Shown here: positions 35,064-45,113 of the stretch, in pieces
Layout of the letters: every line of letters begins with the position of its first letter
Numbering within the stretch: position 1 is the first letter of the stretch
DNA from: an uncultured Paracoccaceae bacterium
GTDB lineage: Bacteria > Pseudomonadota > Alphaproteobacteria > Rhodobacterales > Rhodobacteraceae
Assembly (NCBI GenBank): GCA_937916485.1
Contig: CALFSV010000173.1
Coordinates: 20,810-84,809, forward strand
Length of the DNA: 64,000 nucleotides
Reading direction: 5' to 3'
Made by a program: the position numbers and the translations under genes
Notes under the pieces: model-generated
Told to the model about the DNA's origin: nothing
Database searches by the model: none
What the model saw: only the letters and a program-made list of their open reading frames with translations

Positions 35064-36448
35064 CCCAGGATCTCCTTCCAACGCGCAATCTGGACGCGCA
35101 CCTGATCCGGCGCCGTCCCCCCGTAGGAGGTACGGCTCGCCACCGAATTGTCCACGCCAAGCACGTCAAAAACCGATGCCGTGATGGCCGCATGAACGCT
35201 CTGCATCTCGGCGAGGCTAAGCTCGGGCAAGTCACACCCCTTGCCTTCGGCCAGGGCCACCAGGCTGCCGGTCACGTGATGGGCCTCGCGGAACGGCAAC
35301 GCAAGGGTGCGGACCAGCCAGTCCGCCAGGTCGGTCGCGGTGGAAAAGCCCGTCGCCGCAGCCTTGCGCAGATTGTCCTGCTGTCCGGTCATATCCGCCA
35401 CCATGCCCGCCATGGCCGCAAGGGCCAGAAGCAAGTTGTCGGCGGCGTCAAAGACCTGTTCCTTGTCTTCCTGCATGTCCTTTGAATAGGTCAGGGGAAG
35501 CCCCTTCATAACCGTCATCAGGGCGACATTGGCCCCAAAGATGCGGCCGATCTTGGCCCGGATCAGCTCAGCCGCGTCGGGATTGCGCTTTTGCGGCATG
35601 ATCGAGGATCCGGTCGACCAACGGTCCGACATCTTCACAAAGCGGAACTGGGCCGAGGACCAGATGACAAGCTCTTCGGACAGTCGCGACAGGTGCATCG
35701 CGCAGATCGAGGCGGCGGCCAGAAACTCCAGCGCGAAATCCCGGTCAGCGACCGCATCCAGCGAGTTGGCCGATGGCCGGTCAAAGCCAAGTGCTTCGGC
35801 CGTCATATGCCGGTCGATGGGAAAGGATGTCCCGGCAAGCGCCGCGGCCCCCAGGGGTGATTCGTTCATCCGCTTGCGGGCATCGGCAAAGCGGGCCCGG
35901 TCCCGCGACAGCATCTCGACATAGGCCAGCATATGATGGCCCCATGTCACCGGCTGGGCCACCTGCAAATGGGTGAACCCGGGCATCACCCAATCGGCAC
36001 CGGTCTCTGCCTGACCGACCAGAGCCTTCATCAAAGCCTCAATGGCGGCATCGGCGGCGTCACACTGGTCGCGCACCCAAAGCCGGAAATCCACGGCAAC
36101 CTGATCATTCCGGCTGCGGGCGGTATGCAGCCGTCCCGCCGGTTCGCCGATCAGATCCTTCAGACGGGCCTCCACATTCATGTGGATGTCCTCAAGTGCC
36201 GTAGAAAACGCAAAATTCCCGGCCTCGATCTCTGACAAGACCGTGAGAAGGCCTTCCCCGATCGCCTCGGCATCCTTACTGGTGATGATGCCCGTGGCCG
36301 CCAACATGGCGGCGTGGGCCCGGGACCCTGCGATGTCCTGGCGGGCCAGACGCTGGTCGAAGCCGATAGAGGCGTTGATCGCCTCCATGATGGCATCGGG
36401 TCCAGCGGCGAACCGCCCGCCCCACATCGCATTCGAGGTCTTGGTCAT
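35060..36448 (-). CDS. argH: Argininosuccinate lyase
   Basis: Splits argininosuccinate into arginine and fumarate. 462 residues, normal length. Substrate-binding [13 protein letters not shown] near residue 113, the [16 protein letters not shown] block near 158, and the fumarase/lyase signature [18 protein letters not shown] near 278, with the flexible catalytic Ser. [18 protein letters not shown] is the usual N-terminus. First gene of the run leading to lysA; divergent from the TlpA-like gene across 25 bases. Confidence 0.97.
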   Translation of the reverse strand: MTKTSNAMWGGRFAAGPDAIMEAINASIGFDQRLARQDIAGSRAHAAMLAATGIITSKDAEAIGEGLLTVLSEIEAGNFAFSTALEDIHMNVEARLKDLIGEPAGRLHTARSRNDQVAVDFRLWVRDQCDAADAAIEALMKALVGQAETGADWVMPGFTHLQVAQPVTWGHHMLAYVEMLSRDRARFADARKRMNESPLGAAALAGTSFPIDRHMTAEALGFDRPSANSLDAVADRDFALEFLAAASICAMHLSRLSEELVIWSSAQFRFVKMSDRWSTGSSIMPQKRNPDAAELIRAKIGRIFGANVALMTVMKGLPLTYSKDMQEDKEQVFDAADNLLLALAAMAGMVADMTGQQDNLRKAAATGFSTATDLADWLVRTLALPFREAHHVTGSLVALAEGKGCDLPELSLAEMQSVHAAITASVFDVLGVDNSVASRTSYGGTAPDQVRVQIARWKEILG

Positions 36449-36473
36449 TGGTCAGGTCCCATCCGGAGGCAAC

Positions 36474-37034
36474 ATGCGCAAATTCGCTCTCGCGGCTCTT
36501 TATACGGGGCTTGGCCTCCTTGCAAACGGCGCAAGTGCCCAAGACATGGACACGCTGGATGCGCTGCGCCTGGGCGACATGCGCAAGTTGGTGATGCACA
36601 GCACCGCCATGCCAAGCTCTGACATCCCGTTCGAGGCGGCGGAGGGCGGCCAGGGCACCCTTTCCGACTTTGCAGGCAAATGGGTCGTGCTGAATTTCTG
36701 GGCCACCTGGTGCGCCCCCTGCCGGGTCGAGATGCCGCAGCTGGCGGCCCTCCAGCGGGACTACGGCGGCGACGCGTTCGAGGTCGTCACCATCGCAACG
36801 GGTCGCAACATGCCTCAGGCCATGCAGGCCTTCTTTGACGAGATCGGGGTGGACAATCTGCCCCTGCACCGCGACCCCCGCCAGGCCCTTGCCCGCGACT
36901 TTGGCGTGTTGGGCCTGCCCGTAACCGTCATCCTGAACCCGGAGGGGCAAGAAGTCGCGCGCCTTCAAGGCGAAGCCGATTGGGCCGCCCCAGAGGCGCG
37001 CGCGATCATTGAGGCGCTGCTGGCGGGCAGCTGA
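36474..37034 (+). CDS. TlpA-family thiol-disulfide oxidoreductase
   Basis: 186 residues, exported: signal peptide MRKFALAALYTGLGLLANGASA, cleavage expected after Ala22. The thioredoxin-like domain has the redox motif WCAPC (Cys80/Cys83) inside WVVLNFWATWCAPCRVEMP and the cis-Pro loop GLPVTVI. Such proteins reduce periplasmic disulfides, often for cytochrome maturation; a TlpA gene beside argH is common in this group. GGAGG precedes the ATG. Converges with the EEP-family gene. Confidence 0.9.
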   Translation: MRKFALAALYTGLGLLANGASAQDMDTLDALRLGDMRKLVMHSTAMPSSDIPFEAAEGGQGTLSDFAGKWVVLNFWATWCAPCRVEMPQLAALQRDYGGDAFEVVTIATGRNMPQAMQAFFDEIGVDNLPLHRDPRQALARDFGVLGLPVTVILNPEGQEVARLQGEADWAAPEARAIIEALLAGS

Positions 37035-37038
37035 CCGG

Positions 37039-37989
37039 TCAGAACTTTACCTCTGCCATTGTCGCCCTGTGATCAGACGGCCACGGGGTGACGACCAGGT
37101 CGCTACGCGGTCCGTCCTCGCCCACGATCCAGGCGTCGGTCACGGTCAGGCCGGGTGCCCGGGCGAGGACAAAGTCGATACGGTCCGGATGATCGTCGGT
37201 CGCGGTTTCCTCGTAGTAGGGCGTCCAAGTATAGGCTGGTTTGGCGACCGGATCAGTATGGATGGCCCGGTAGGTATCTACAAAACCCTGCGCCTCCAGT
37301 CCCGCCGTGGTCGGCCAGACAACCGCGACAGGCTTTTGCCCCGCAGCAACGGCAGCCTCTGTCCAGTCGTGCCCCGACGGTTCATTGAAATCACCGGTGA
37401 CAAAAACGGCTGAGGCACCATCAGCGGCAACCATCGCCTCGGCCAGCAGGGCCATAGCCGGGCCGCGGGTCTGTTCCGCCCACATGACGGCGTCCTCGGC
37501 GGTGCTGATGAATGGGGCGGGACCGTATTCGATGCCCAACAGCTGATAGGGCTGGTAGGGTTCATCATCGAGGTGAATGTTGAACAGCCAGACCGTCTGG
37601 CCCTCTACATCGATCGAGACACCCAGATCATGGGGCGCCTGTCCGGTGATGGGGTAGCGCGACAGAACTCCGTTGGCCCAAAGGGCCACGTTTTCTTCGG
37701 TCTGTTCATAGTAGTAATATCCCAGCGCCTCGGCCAGGGCCGGGCCGACGCTGTCACCGGCCGCAGGACAATAGTCCGCTTCGCAAACCTCGCCCTCAAG
37801 CCGGGTCTCCTGCAGACCGATCAGGTCGGCATTGGCAGCGCGCAGCACCGCCAAAGTTTCGTCGATGGGCTTTTCCTCGTTCCCGCCGCCGCCCCAGACG
37901 TTGTAGCTCATTACCCTGAGCGTGGTTTCGGCGGTCGCAGGAAGCGCTGCAAGGCAGCCGACTGAAATCAGAAACGCGGTACGAATCAT
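37039..37989 (-). CDS. Secreted endonuclease/exonuclease/phosphatase family protein
   Basis: 316 residues with signal peptide MIRTAFLISVGCLAALPATAE. The EEP fold marks are RVMSYNVWGGGG near 27, GLQETRLEG near 57 with the metal Glu, TGDFNEPSGHDW near 197, and DDHPDRIDFVLA plus PSDHRATMAEV at the end. Predicted periplasmic phosphodiesterase or phosphatase; DNA, sphingomyelin or inositol phosphates are all possible substrates. Sixty bases downstream of yqgE on the same strand. Confidence 0.85.
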   Translation of the reverse strand: MIRTAFLISVGCLAALPATAETTLRVMSYNVWGGGGNEEKPIDETLAVLRAANADLIGLQETRLEGEVCEADYCPAAGDSVGPALAEALGYYYYEQTEENVALWANGVLSRYPITGQAPHDLGVSIDVEGQTVWLFNIHLDDEPYQPYQLLGIEYGPAPFISTAEDAVMWAEQTRGPAMALLAEAMVAADGASAVFVTGDFNEPSGHDWTEAAVAAGQKPVAVVWPTTAGLEAQGFVDTYRAIHTDPVAKPAYTWTPYYEETATDDHPDRIDFVLARAPGLTVTDAWIVGEDGPRSDLVVTPWPSDHRATMAEVKF

Positions 37990-38049
37990 GGCAGTCTCCT
38001 AAGGTTGTTTGGCGATCTATGGCGGGCTTGGTAACAGCAGTAAGACCGT

Positions 38050-38622
38050 TCAGGCGCGACCCGAGCTGGACGACAGCATCGCAGGATCAATCCCCAGGGA
38101 TTTCAGCGCGGCGGACCATTTATGTTCGTTGGCGCGGCCGAACAGGATATCGGCGCGGGGCGGACAGGTCAGCCAGCCGTTGCGCTTGATCTCGTCTTCA
38201 AGCTGGCCTGGCCCCCAACCCGAATAGCCCAGCGCAAGCATCGACGCCTGCGGACCACGGCCCTTCGCAATCTCTTCCAGCACGTCCAGCGTTGCGGTCA
38301 TAGCAGTCTTGGCATCGATCTTCAGGGTCGCCTTGCCGGACATGTAGTCGGCCGAATGCAGGACAAAGCCGCGTCCGTTCTCGACCGGACCTCCGAAATG
38401 AACCCGGATATCGCGCATCTCGGCCCCACCACTGTCGATCTCTAGTTGTTCCAGCAGATCGGAAAACCGCACCTCTGGGGTGGGCTTGTTCACGATCAGA
38501 CCCATCGCCCCTTCGTCAGAGTGCGAACACATGAACACAACGCTGTTGGCAAAGCGCAGATCGCCCATGCCCTGCATGGCGATAAGGAGCTGGCCGCTCA
38601 GGTTGGACTCCAACTTTTGCAT
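38050..38622 (-). CDS. YqgE/AlgH family protein (UPF0301)
   Basis: 190-residue member of UPF0301. Core pattern: LSGQLLIAMQGMGDLRFANSVVFMCSHSDEGAMGLIVNKP at residues 7-46 and VHFGGPVENGRGFVLH near 75, then LGYSGWGPGQLEDEI near 145. MQKLESNLSGQ is taken as the start; the frame opens 88 codons further. The molecular role of YqgE is unresolved. Divergent from the DsbD-like gene with about 105 bases between, a frequent arrangement in relatives. Confidence 0.9.
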   Translation of the reverse strand: MQKLESNLSGQLLIAMQGMGDLRFANSVVFMCSHSDEGAMGLIVNKPTPEVRFSDLLEQLEIDSGGAEMRDIRVHFGGPVENGRGFVLHSADYMSGKATLKIDAKTAMTATLDVLEEIAKGRGPQASMLALGYSGWGPGQLEDEIKRNGWLTCPPRADILFGRANEHKWSAALKSLGIDPAMLSSSSGRA

Positions 38623-38727
38623 GAGCGTGATGATGTGATGCCAGCGGGCAACGCGCAAGCATCCTCTGGAACCGCTCTCGCACAGTCGTGACTTCCTATT
38701 TCGGCCAATCTGGCAGAAATCAGGAAC

Positions 38728-39543
38728 ATGACAACAATGACCCGCCTTTTTCCGGCTTGCCTTGCCACCTTTGCCCTTGCGGCTATGGCCCTCCCAGCGG
38801 CGGCAGAAATGGCGGATGACATTGTTAGCCTTGAGGTTTTGCCCGGTTGGCAGACGGATGCCGGCACCCGCATGGTCGGACTGCAACTGACGCTGCTGCC
38901 TGGCTGGAAGACTTATTGGCGCGCGCCCGGTGACGGCGGGATTCCGCCGCAGGTGACTTGGGGCGGTTCACACAATATCGAGACGGCCCGGTTTCATTGG
39001 CCCGTGCCGGACGTCTTTGAAGTCGGTGGCATGCGGTCCATCGGCTATCACGACCAGGTCGTTATCCCGATTGAGCTGAGTACAGCCAGCCCCGACGCGC
39101 CAAGCCGGATGTCCGGCGCTCTGGATATTGGGGTCTGCATGGACATCTGCGTCCCGGTCGAACTGTCCTTCGACCTGACGCTAGAAGGCGCGGGCAGCCG
39201 CGATGCTGCCATCGTCGCGGCCCTTGTCGACCGGCCCATAACAGGGGCCGAAGCGGGCGTGTCGGGTGTCACCTGCCAGCTGTCCCCGACAGAGAATGGG
39301 TTGCATATCGTCGCCACGATCATGATGCCGCAGGCGGGCTCAAACGAGGTGGTTGTGATTGAAACCAATGATCCCAATGTCTGGGTCTCAGAGCCTGTCG
39401 CCGTTCGCGCTGGTGGCACCCTCACCGCAGAAGCGGAGATGATCCACCTTGAGGGTGGCGCATTTGCCGTCGACCGGTCTGCCCTGCGTTTCACCGTTTT
39501 GGGTAGTGCCCAGGCAGTAGACGTCATGGGCTGTACAGGCTGA
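38728..39543 (+). CDS. Stand-alone DsbD N-terminal-domain protein (periplasmic)
   Basis: 271 residues. Signal peptide MTTMTRLFPACLATFALAAMALPAAAE, then one or two immunoglobulin-like domains of the DsbD alpha type: WKTYWRAPGDGGIPPQVTW near 50, and DIGVCMDICVPVELSF near 131 with a Cys pair (CMDIC) that corresponds to the redox pair of nDsbD. Two more cysteines sit in VTCQLSP and in VMGCTG at the C-terminus. The membrane and C-terminal thioredoxin parts of DsbD are missing, so it must receive electrons from a separate protein. It may serve copper or thiol homeostasis; inference only. Confidence 0.82.
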   Translation: MTTMTRLFPACLATFALAAMALPAAAEMADDIVSLEVLPGWQTDAGTRMVGLQLTLLPGWKTYWRAPGDGGIPPQVTWGGSHNIETARFHWPVPDVFEVGGMRSIGYHDQVVIPIELSTASPDAPSRMSGALDIGVCMDICVPVELSFDLTLEGAGSRDAAIVAALVDRPITGAEAGVSGVTCQLSPTENGLHIVATIMMPQAGSNEVVVIETNDPNVWVSEPVAVRAGGTLTAEAEMIHLEGGAFAVDRSALRFTVLGSAQAVDVMGCTG

Positions 39544-39555
39544 CGCAAGCCCGGA

Positions 39556-42500
39556 TCAGGCAGGTTTGGGCCGTTTGCGCCCAACAAGCCCGGTAATCGC
39601 GTAGATCACCACCAGAACAACCGCCAAAACAGCCGCAAACAATGCCAAGGCTGGGCCAAACCCACCGGCGAGGAATGGCAACTGTTCCGCCAGGACCGGC
39701 CAGGCCGCGCCTGTCACCACGACCGGCAGGATCAGCGCCGCAAAAAGCGCAAATGACACAACAGCACCCGCCGAAGAAGACACCCGGGCCGGAAGAGACC
39801 CGTCCCCGCTTGCCTTAAGGGCCCGGCGAGCGGCGCCCACCTGACGGGCCCAGTCGTCCTGCATCGCCATTAGGGCGGGCACGACCATGAGGACAAGAAC
39901 CATGCCAAAGCCCAGGCCATAGACAAGGGTCACGACGGTGGGTTTCAAGAACTCGGCCTGGTTCGAACCCTCATATAGCAACGGCGCAAGGCCCAAAACA
40001 GTCGTCGCCGTTGTCAGGAAGACGGGCCGCAAACGGTCTGATGTGCCGTCGATAATCGCCGGAATAAGGCCGCGGGTTTCAGAGTATTCATCAATCGTGG
40101 TCACCAGAACGATCGAGTCGTTGATGATGATCCCGACCATCCCGATCATACCCACAACGGTGAAAAGGCTCATCGGGATGCCCCAGATGTAATGGCCCCA
40201 GACAGTGCCCACGAGGCCGAAGGGGATGATTGCCATGACAACCACCGGCCGGGTCCAGCTGGAAAAGATCCAGGCGAGGGTGAGAAAGATTCCGATGAGG
40301 CACAGGATAAGCCCGGTCAGAGCGTCGCTGAGAAACGCGTTCTCTTGCTCGGACAGCCCGGCCATGTTGGTGGCGACGCCAAAGTCCGACTCGAGCTTTG
40401 GCAGGATTTCGTCCTGAATCGTGGACATTATATCGGAGGCGCGGTCGGCGTCATCGTCGGCAAGGCCAGCCGTGACCGAAATCAGCATCACCCCATTGTC
40501 GCGCCGGATCGTGGAAAAGCCGCTGCGACGATCCACCGTCACGATATCCGCGAGGGGCACATACTGGCCCCTGGCGGCCCGCATCTGGGTCCGATCAAGA
40601 AAATCGGCGGTCAGTTCATCGCTGGGCAGCTCGACCCGGATCGTGGCCGAGCGTGCGCCGTCCGGATAGCTGGCCGCCTCAACCCCGTTCAGCCGCTGGC
40701 GCAGGGTCTGGCCAAGGCTGTCGATGGTAAAGCCCAGCGCCTCACCCTTAGGGGTCAGTTCAAGGATCAGCTCGTCCTTATCGTAGGCAAGGCTGTCCTC
40801 CGCCCCAGACACTTCGGGGAAACGGCTCAGCTCGGCCTTGAGGGCCTCGGCGGCTGCTTTTAGGACGGTACTGTCAGCGCCAAAAATCTCGACCTCGATA
40901 TCGTCGCCACCGGGGCCCGACCCCCAGCTGCGGAAGCTGACGGTTTCAGCCATCGGATGCTGGACATAAGTCTCTTGCAGCATCGTAACAAATTCGCCCG
41001 AGGAGTAGGGCCGACTGTCCGCGTCGATCAGCGAAATGGTGATCGCCCCAAGCTGCCAGCTCTCCTTGGTGTCTGCGCCGGACAAGGACCGACCCGAATT
41101 TCCGCCAATCTCGGCGATCACAAAGTCGAGGGGGCTTTGACCATGTTCCGCCTCAAGCCTTGCGCCCAACTCATTGGTGGCCCGCTGCAGTTCGCGCATC
41201 ATCGCCATGCTGTCTTCGCGGGTTGCCCCGGGCAGCATGGCAAAGTTGCCCGTGACCGACCCCTGCTCGGGCGCCGAGAAAAAGCGCCACTGCACGTCGC
41301 CGCGCACGACAAGTGCCACCTGGCTGGCCAGCACGACACAGACCAGGGCGACGACGGGGTAACGAAGCGTGATGACGCCAGCCATGAAGGGGCGGAAAAT
41401 CACCCTCTGGAACCAGGTAAATCCACGGTTCACCACGCGTGATGGAAAGTCGTACCAGGCCTCTCGCGCGGCCTGCCCGATGGAATGGCTCATGTGGTTG
41501 GGCAAGATGATGAAGCATTCGACAAGGCTGGCGATCAGGATCGCGATGACAGTGAACGGTATGTCCGAGATCAGGTCCCCAAACCGCCCGCCAATGATGA
41601 CCAACCCGAAAAAGGCGATAATCGTGGTCAAGGTCGCCGAAAACACTGGCAAGAACATGCGCCGCGCCGCATTCTCGGCTGCTTCGACAGGATTTTCGCC
41701 CAGCTTGCGCGCCCGGAAATCCGCGTGTTCCCCCACGACGATGGCGTCATCCACAACGATGCCAAGCGTTAGGATCAACGCAAAAAGCGAGATCATGTTC
41801 AGCGTCAGCCCAAAGGCATACATGAGGGCAATGCCAGCCAGCATCGACACGGGGATACCCGCTGCCACCCAAAAAGCGGTGCGGGCATTGAGAAACAGGA
41901 ACAGCAGCAGAACGACAAGCCCAAGGCCCATGGCCCCATTGTCCAGCAACAGCGACAGGCGGCCCGAAATCTGGTCGGCGCGGGAGTTCACGAGATCAAT
42001 GGTGACACCCTGCGGCATAGAGGCCTGCATCTCGCGGGCGACTTCGGCCACGGCATTCTCAAGACCGATCGCATCGCCTTGGGCGGACCGATCCACCCGG
42101 ATCTGTACGGCAGGGTCCGCCCCTACGAAATAGGCCCGGTCCCGGTCGATCCCCTCGACACGGACCGTTGCCACGTCCCCGATGGTCAGCGTCGATCCGT
42201 CCGCGTTGCGGCGCAAGACGATGGCTTCGATATCCTCGGCACTGCGCTTGGCCACGCCGGTCCGGACCCGGGCAGAGCCCGCATCACCTGCGGGGTCAGC
42301 CGTCACCTCGCGGGCAATCGCGCCCGAGATTTCGGACAGGCCAATGTCATAGCGGATCAGGGAAAGCGACGGCACTTCGACAATGGTTGACGGCGCAGCG
42401 ACACCGTTGATGGAGGCGCGGGTGACCCCGGCGGCGAACAACCGCCCCGCCATTTCATCGGCAAACCGGCCAAGCTGGTCGACGCTGACCGGACCGGTGA

Positions 42501-42948
42501 TCACCACATCGGTCACACGGTCGGACCAGCTTCCGCTGCGAACGTTCGCCTCTTCTGCATCTTCGGGAAGGTTGGTGATGGCGTCGGCTGCTTCCTGAAC
42601 GTCCTTGGCGGCCTGTTCCATGTCATAGCCGGGCTCAAACTCCAGCCGGATCGAGGCCCGGCCTTCGGTAGACGTGGCGCTGCTACCCGTTACCCCTTCG
42701 ACCGTCAGAAGGACGGGTTCGACCACCTGAACGATGGCGGCATCGACATCCTCTGCCCCTGCCCCAGTCCAAGTGTAGCTAAGGGAAAGGGTGTCCACGA
42801 CGACATCGGGAAAGAACTGCGCCCGCATCTTGGGTGCTGCAATCAGGCCTGCGGCAAGCATAAGGACAAGCACAAGGTTGGCCGCCGTCCGATGACGGGT
42901 AAAGTAGGACAGGATACCCTTGGCCCCGTCGGTTGACAGACCTGCCAT
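39556..42948 (-). CDS. RND efflux transporter, inner-membrane permease
   Basis: 1130 residues of the AcrB/MdtB-type hydrophobe/amphiphile efflux family. TM1 (about 20-38) is followed by porter-domain repeats, TM2-6 (about 335-480, with GIVVDDAIVVGEHADFRARK) and TM8-12 (about 870-1030, ending MVLVLMVVPALMAMQDDW). The proton-relay Asp pair lies in the VDDAIV motif. A further 100 residues with extra hydrophobic helices (VVSFALFAALILPVVV, and GPALALFAAVLAVVLVVIYAITGLV) extend the C-terminus beyond the usual 12-helix plan. Four bases after its membrane-fusion partner; no outer-membrane factor is nearby. Confidence 0.92.
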   Translation of the reverse strand: MAGLSTDGAKGILSYFTRHRTAANLVLVLMLAAGLIAAPKMRAQFFPDVVVDTLSLSYTWTGAGAEDVDAAIVQVVEPVLLTVEGVTGSSATSTEGRASIRLEFEPGYDMEQAAKDVQEAADAITNLPEDAEEANVRSGSWSDRVTDVVITGPVSVDQLGRFADEMAGRLFAAGVTRASINGVAAPSTIVEVPSLSLIRYDIGLSEISGAIAREVTADPAGDAGSARVRTGVAKRSAEDIEAIVLRRNADGSTLTIGDVATVRVEGIDRDRAYFVGADPAVQIRVDRSAQGDAIGLENAVAEVAREMQASMPQGVTIDLVNSRADQISGRLSLLLDNGAMGLGLVVLLLFLFLNARTAFWVAAGIPVSMLAGIALMYAFGLTLNMISLFALILTLGIVVDDAIVVGEHADFRARKLGENPVEAAENAARRMFLPVFSATLTTIIAFFGLVIIGGRFGDLISDIPFTVIAILIASLVECFIILPNHMSHSIGQAAREAWYDFPSRVVNRGFTWFQRVIFRPFMAGVITLRYPVVALVCVVLASQVALVVRGDVQWRFFSAPEQGSVTGNFAMLPGATREDSMAMMRELQRATNELGARLEAEHGQSPLDFVIAEIGGNSGRSLSGADTKESWQLGAITISLIDADSRPYSSGEFVTMLQETYVQHPMAETVSFRSWGSGPGGDDIEVEIFGADSTVLKAAAEALKAELSRFPEVSGAEDSLAYDKDELILELTPKGEALGFTIDSLGQTLRQRLNGVEAASYPDGARSATIRVELPSDELTADFLDRTQMRAARGQYVPLADIVTVDRRSGFSTIRRDNGVMLISVTAGLADDDADRASDIMSTIQDEILPKLESDFGVATNMAGLSEQENAFLSDALTGLILCLIGIFLTLAWIFSSWTRPVVVMAIIPFGLVGTVWGHYIWGIPMSLFTVVGMIGMVGIIINDSIVLVTTIDEYSETRGLIPAIIDGTSDRLRPVFLTTATTVLGLAPLLYEGSNQAEFLKPTVVTLVYGLGFGMVLVLMVVPALMAMQDDWARQVGAARRALKASGDGSLPARVSSSAGAVVSFALFAALILPVVVTGAAWPVLAEQLPFLAGGFGPALALFAAVLAVVLVVIYAITGLVGRKRPKPA

Positions 42949-42951
42949 GAC

Positions 42952-44427
42952 CTAGCTCCCCATCCGGCTTTCAATACGCTCGATGACCGAGGCTGGCACC
43001 TCAGGCTGTTCAAGCTGGGTCAAGATCCGGCTTTTGGCCTCAACGGGCATGAACTGGTTGCCTTCGATAAAGGCGACCAGCCGGGCGCGGCGATCCTCGT
43101 CCAGCACCACCATTTCAGGAGGCGGCGGCGGATCGCCCCTTGTAGCAGCAGCCAGCGCCTCGGGCGAGATGGGCCGCACCTTGATGCCCGCGCCCAGCAA
43201 CGGGGTCCGGGCCGCCACGACGGCCGCTCCGGCAAGGTCGGGGGCGCGGATGATCACGTCGTCACCTTGGCGCGCAATCAATTCCACCTCTGCACTGAAA
43301 AGTCGGTCTTCCTCACCCACGACCAGAACAGTCATGTCCGCCCCGACAGCCGAGGCCGGAATTTGAGCCACCCCGCCGATAACGGGTTGCGTCACTGTCA
43401 CGGTCACGAAATCGCCGGGCCGAAAGCCGGGAGCATCATCAATCCGTGCAAAGATAAGGCGGCCGGTCTGACCTTCGCCAACTGTCGCGCTGTCACGGTC
43501 GATGACCCCTTGCGCACTCAGATCAACACCTGAGACATCAAGGCCAATGCGAACCGGTGCCGCGCGCAACGATCCGTCGCGGTCAAGTAGCGTCGCATAT
43601 TGGGCCGCCGACACGCGGAACGATACCTCAAGATCGGCAGGATCAATCAACTGCGCGATCTGCTCGTTCGCGGTCACGCGTCCACCACGGGAAACGCCGA
43701 CAGCTGTCAGCGTGCCATCAAACGCCGCCGTGATCTTGGTCCCGTCCAGGGTGCGCTGCGCCTCGGCCAGGTTGATCTCGGCCAGCGCGGCGCGGGTTGC
43801 GGCCTGGTCGATTTGAGCCTCAGCCTGGGCAAGAGCCTGACGGCGGGCAAGGACAGTCTGCTCTGCCGAAGAGGCTGCAAGCTCTGCTGCTTCGATCTCG
43901 GGGGCGGTGCCAATGCCACGGGCCTGCAGGTCGCGTTGACGCTGCAGGGCCGTTTCACGCAGCGCGGCCTGGGCTTCGGCGGCGGCAAGCTCGTCGATGG
44001 ACAGTTGCAGGGCACGATCCGCATCGCGTTGGGCGGCGAGAGCATCCTGAAGGTCAGCCGCGACACGCGCGACCTGGGCCTCGGCCTCGGCCGGATCGAT
44101 CTGGACCAGAACATCGCCTTCCGACACCCGACCGCCTTCGACAAAGCTTTCGGACACCGCGATCACGGTGCCGCCGACCGAACTGCGCAGATCAAGAGAC
44201 TGGCGCGACCGAAGCTCTCCAAAAATTTGCAGCTCCGGCGCAATATCCCCTGGCGAGATCGTGACCACATTCACCGCGATAACACTTTCGCGCTGGGGAA
44301 AGCTGCGGGGTTCGGCGTTCATGCGGGCCTGAACCGCCCCAAACACGATGCTGCCTGCATAGGCCAGCAACGCCAATGTAAGCGACATCAGAAAGATGCC
44401 TGTCAGGGTGCGACGAATGAATCTCAT
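42952..44427 (-). CDS. RND efflux periplasmic adaptor (membrane-fusion) subunit
   Basis: 491 residues starting MRFIRRTLTGIFLMSLTLALLAYAGSIVFG, an N-terminal membrane anchor. Then a barrel-sandwich (lipoyl) half SFVEGGRVSEGDVLVQIDP near 115-135, a long coiled-coil hairpin of Ala/Glu/Gln-rich heptads (about 135-245), the second lipoyl half, a beta-barrel and a membrane-proximal domain. The C-terminal 80 residues (PPPPPEMVVLDEDRRARLVAFIEGN...) are an unusual extra tail. Operon with the RND permease; moaB is upstream on the same strand, 110 bases away. Confidence 0.9.
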   Translation of the reverse strand: MRFIRRTLTGIFLMSLTLALLAYAGSIVFGAVQARMNAEPRSFPQRESVIAVNVVTISPGDIAPELQIFGELRSRQSLDLRSSVGGTVIAVSESFVEGGRVSEGDVLVQIDPAEAEAQVARVAADLQDALAAQRDADRALQLSIDELAAAEAQAALRETALQRQRDLQARGIGTAPEIEAAELAASSAEQTVLARRQALAQAEAQIDQAATRAALAEINLAEAQRTLDGTKITAAFDGTLTAVGVSRGGRVTANEQIAQLIDPADLEVSFRVSAAQYATLLDRDGSLRAAPVRIGLDVSGVDLSAQGVIDRDSATVGEGQTGRLIFARIDDAPGFRPGDFVTVTVTQPVIGGVAQIPASAVGADMTVLVVGEEDRLFSAEVELIARQGDDVIIRAPDLAGAAVVAARTPLLGAGIKVRPISPEALAAATRGDPPPPPEMVVLDEDRRARLVAFIEGNQFMPVEAKSRILTQLEQPEVPASVIERIESRMGS

Positions 44428-44537
44428 GAGGTCAGGTTCCGGATTGGGTGTCGGAAAAGGGTAGTGCGTGCGCAAAAAGAGTCCACTTGCACAGATTATA
44501 CGGCGCTTCGGTCCCATTCCGTCACTTTTAGCGTGAA

Positions 44538-45080
44538 TTACTTTCGACGCAGATGCTCGTCCAATCGCGGCATGATCTCAACAAAGTTACAGGGGCGATG
44601 CCGATAATCGAGCTGTTTGACCAAAATTTCATCCCAAGCGTCCCGACACGCGGACGGACTGCCCGGCAAAGCAAACAGGTAGGTCCCCAAAGCGACCCCC
44701 CCGGTGGCCCGGCTTTGAACAGCCGAAGTGCCAATCTTGTCCATTGAGATCATGGTAAAAACGGTCGCGAATGCTTCGATCTCTTTTTCATAGACATCGC
44801 GGTGCGCCTCGACGGTGACGTCGCGACCGGTAAGGCCGGTGCCGCCGGTTGAGATCACCACGTCCACCTCTGGATCGGCACACCATTGCCGCAGTCGTTC
44901 CGCGATCAGGAGGCGTTCGTCAGGCAGGATCAGCCGTGCGGCAAGTTTGTGGCCAGCCTTGGTCAGCCGCTCGACCAGCGTGTCGCCGGATCGGTCATCG
45001 GCGGCACTACGGGTGTCCGATACGGTGAGGACGGCAATCCGAACCGGCAGAAAGGGGCGGGTATCATCGATACGGGACAT
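44538..45080 (-). CDS. moaB: Molybdenum cofactor biosynthesis protein B
   Basis: 180 residues of the MoaB/MogA fold that adenylylates or binds molybdopterin. Seen: VRIAVLTVSDTRSAADDRSGDTL near residue 12, then VISTGGTGLTGRDVT near 76 (the TGGTG loop with Asp), and FALPGSPSACRDAWDEIL near 135. GGAG precedes the ATG. Length and the absence of a MoeA domain fit MoaB. Thirty-three bases downstream of the uracil-DNA glycosylase gene. Confidence 0.94.
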   Translation of the reverse strand: MSRIDDTRPFLPVRIAVLTVSDTRSAADDRSGDTLVERLTKAGHKLAARLILPDERLLIAERLRQWCADPEVDVVISTGGTGLTGRDVTVEAHRDVYEKEIEAFATVFTMISMDKIGTSAVQSRATGGVALGTYLFALPGSPSACRDAWDEILVKQLDYRHRPCNFVEIMPRLDEHLRRK

Positions 45081-45113
45081 GGGAACTCCGACAGGGGGAC
45101 GCGGCGGGACGGG

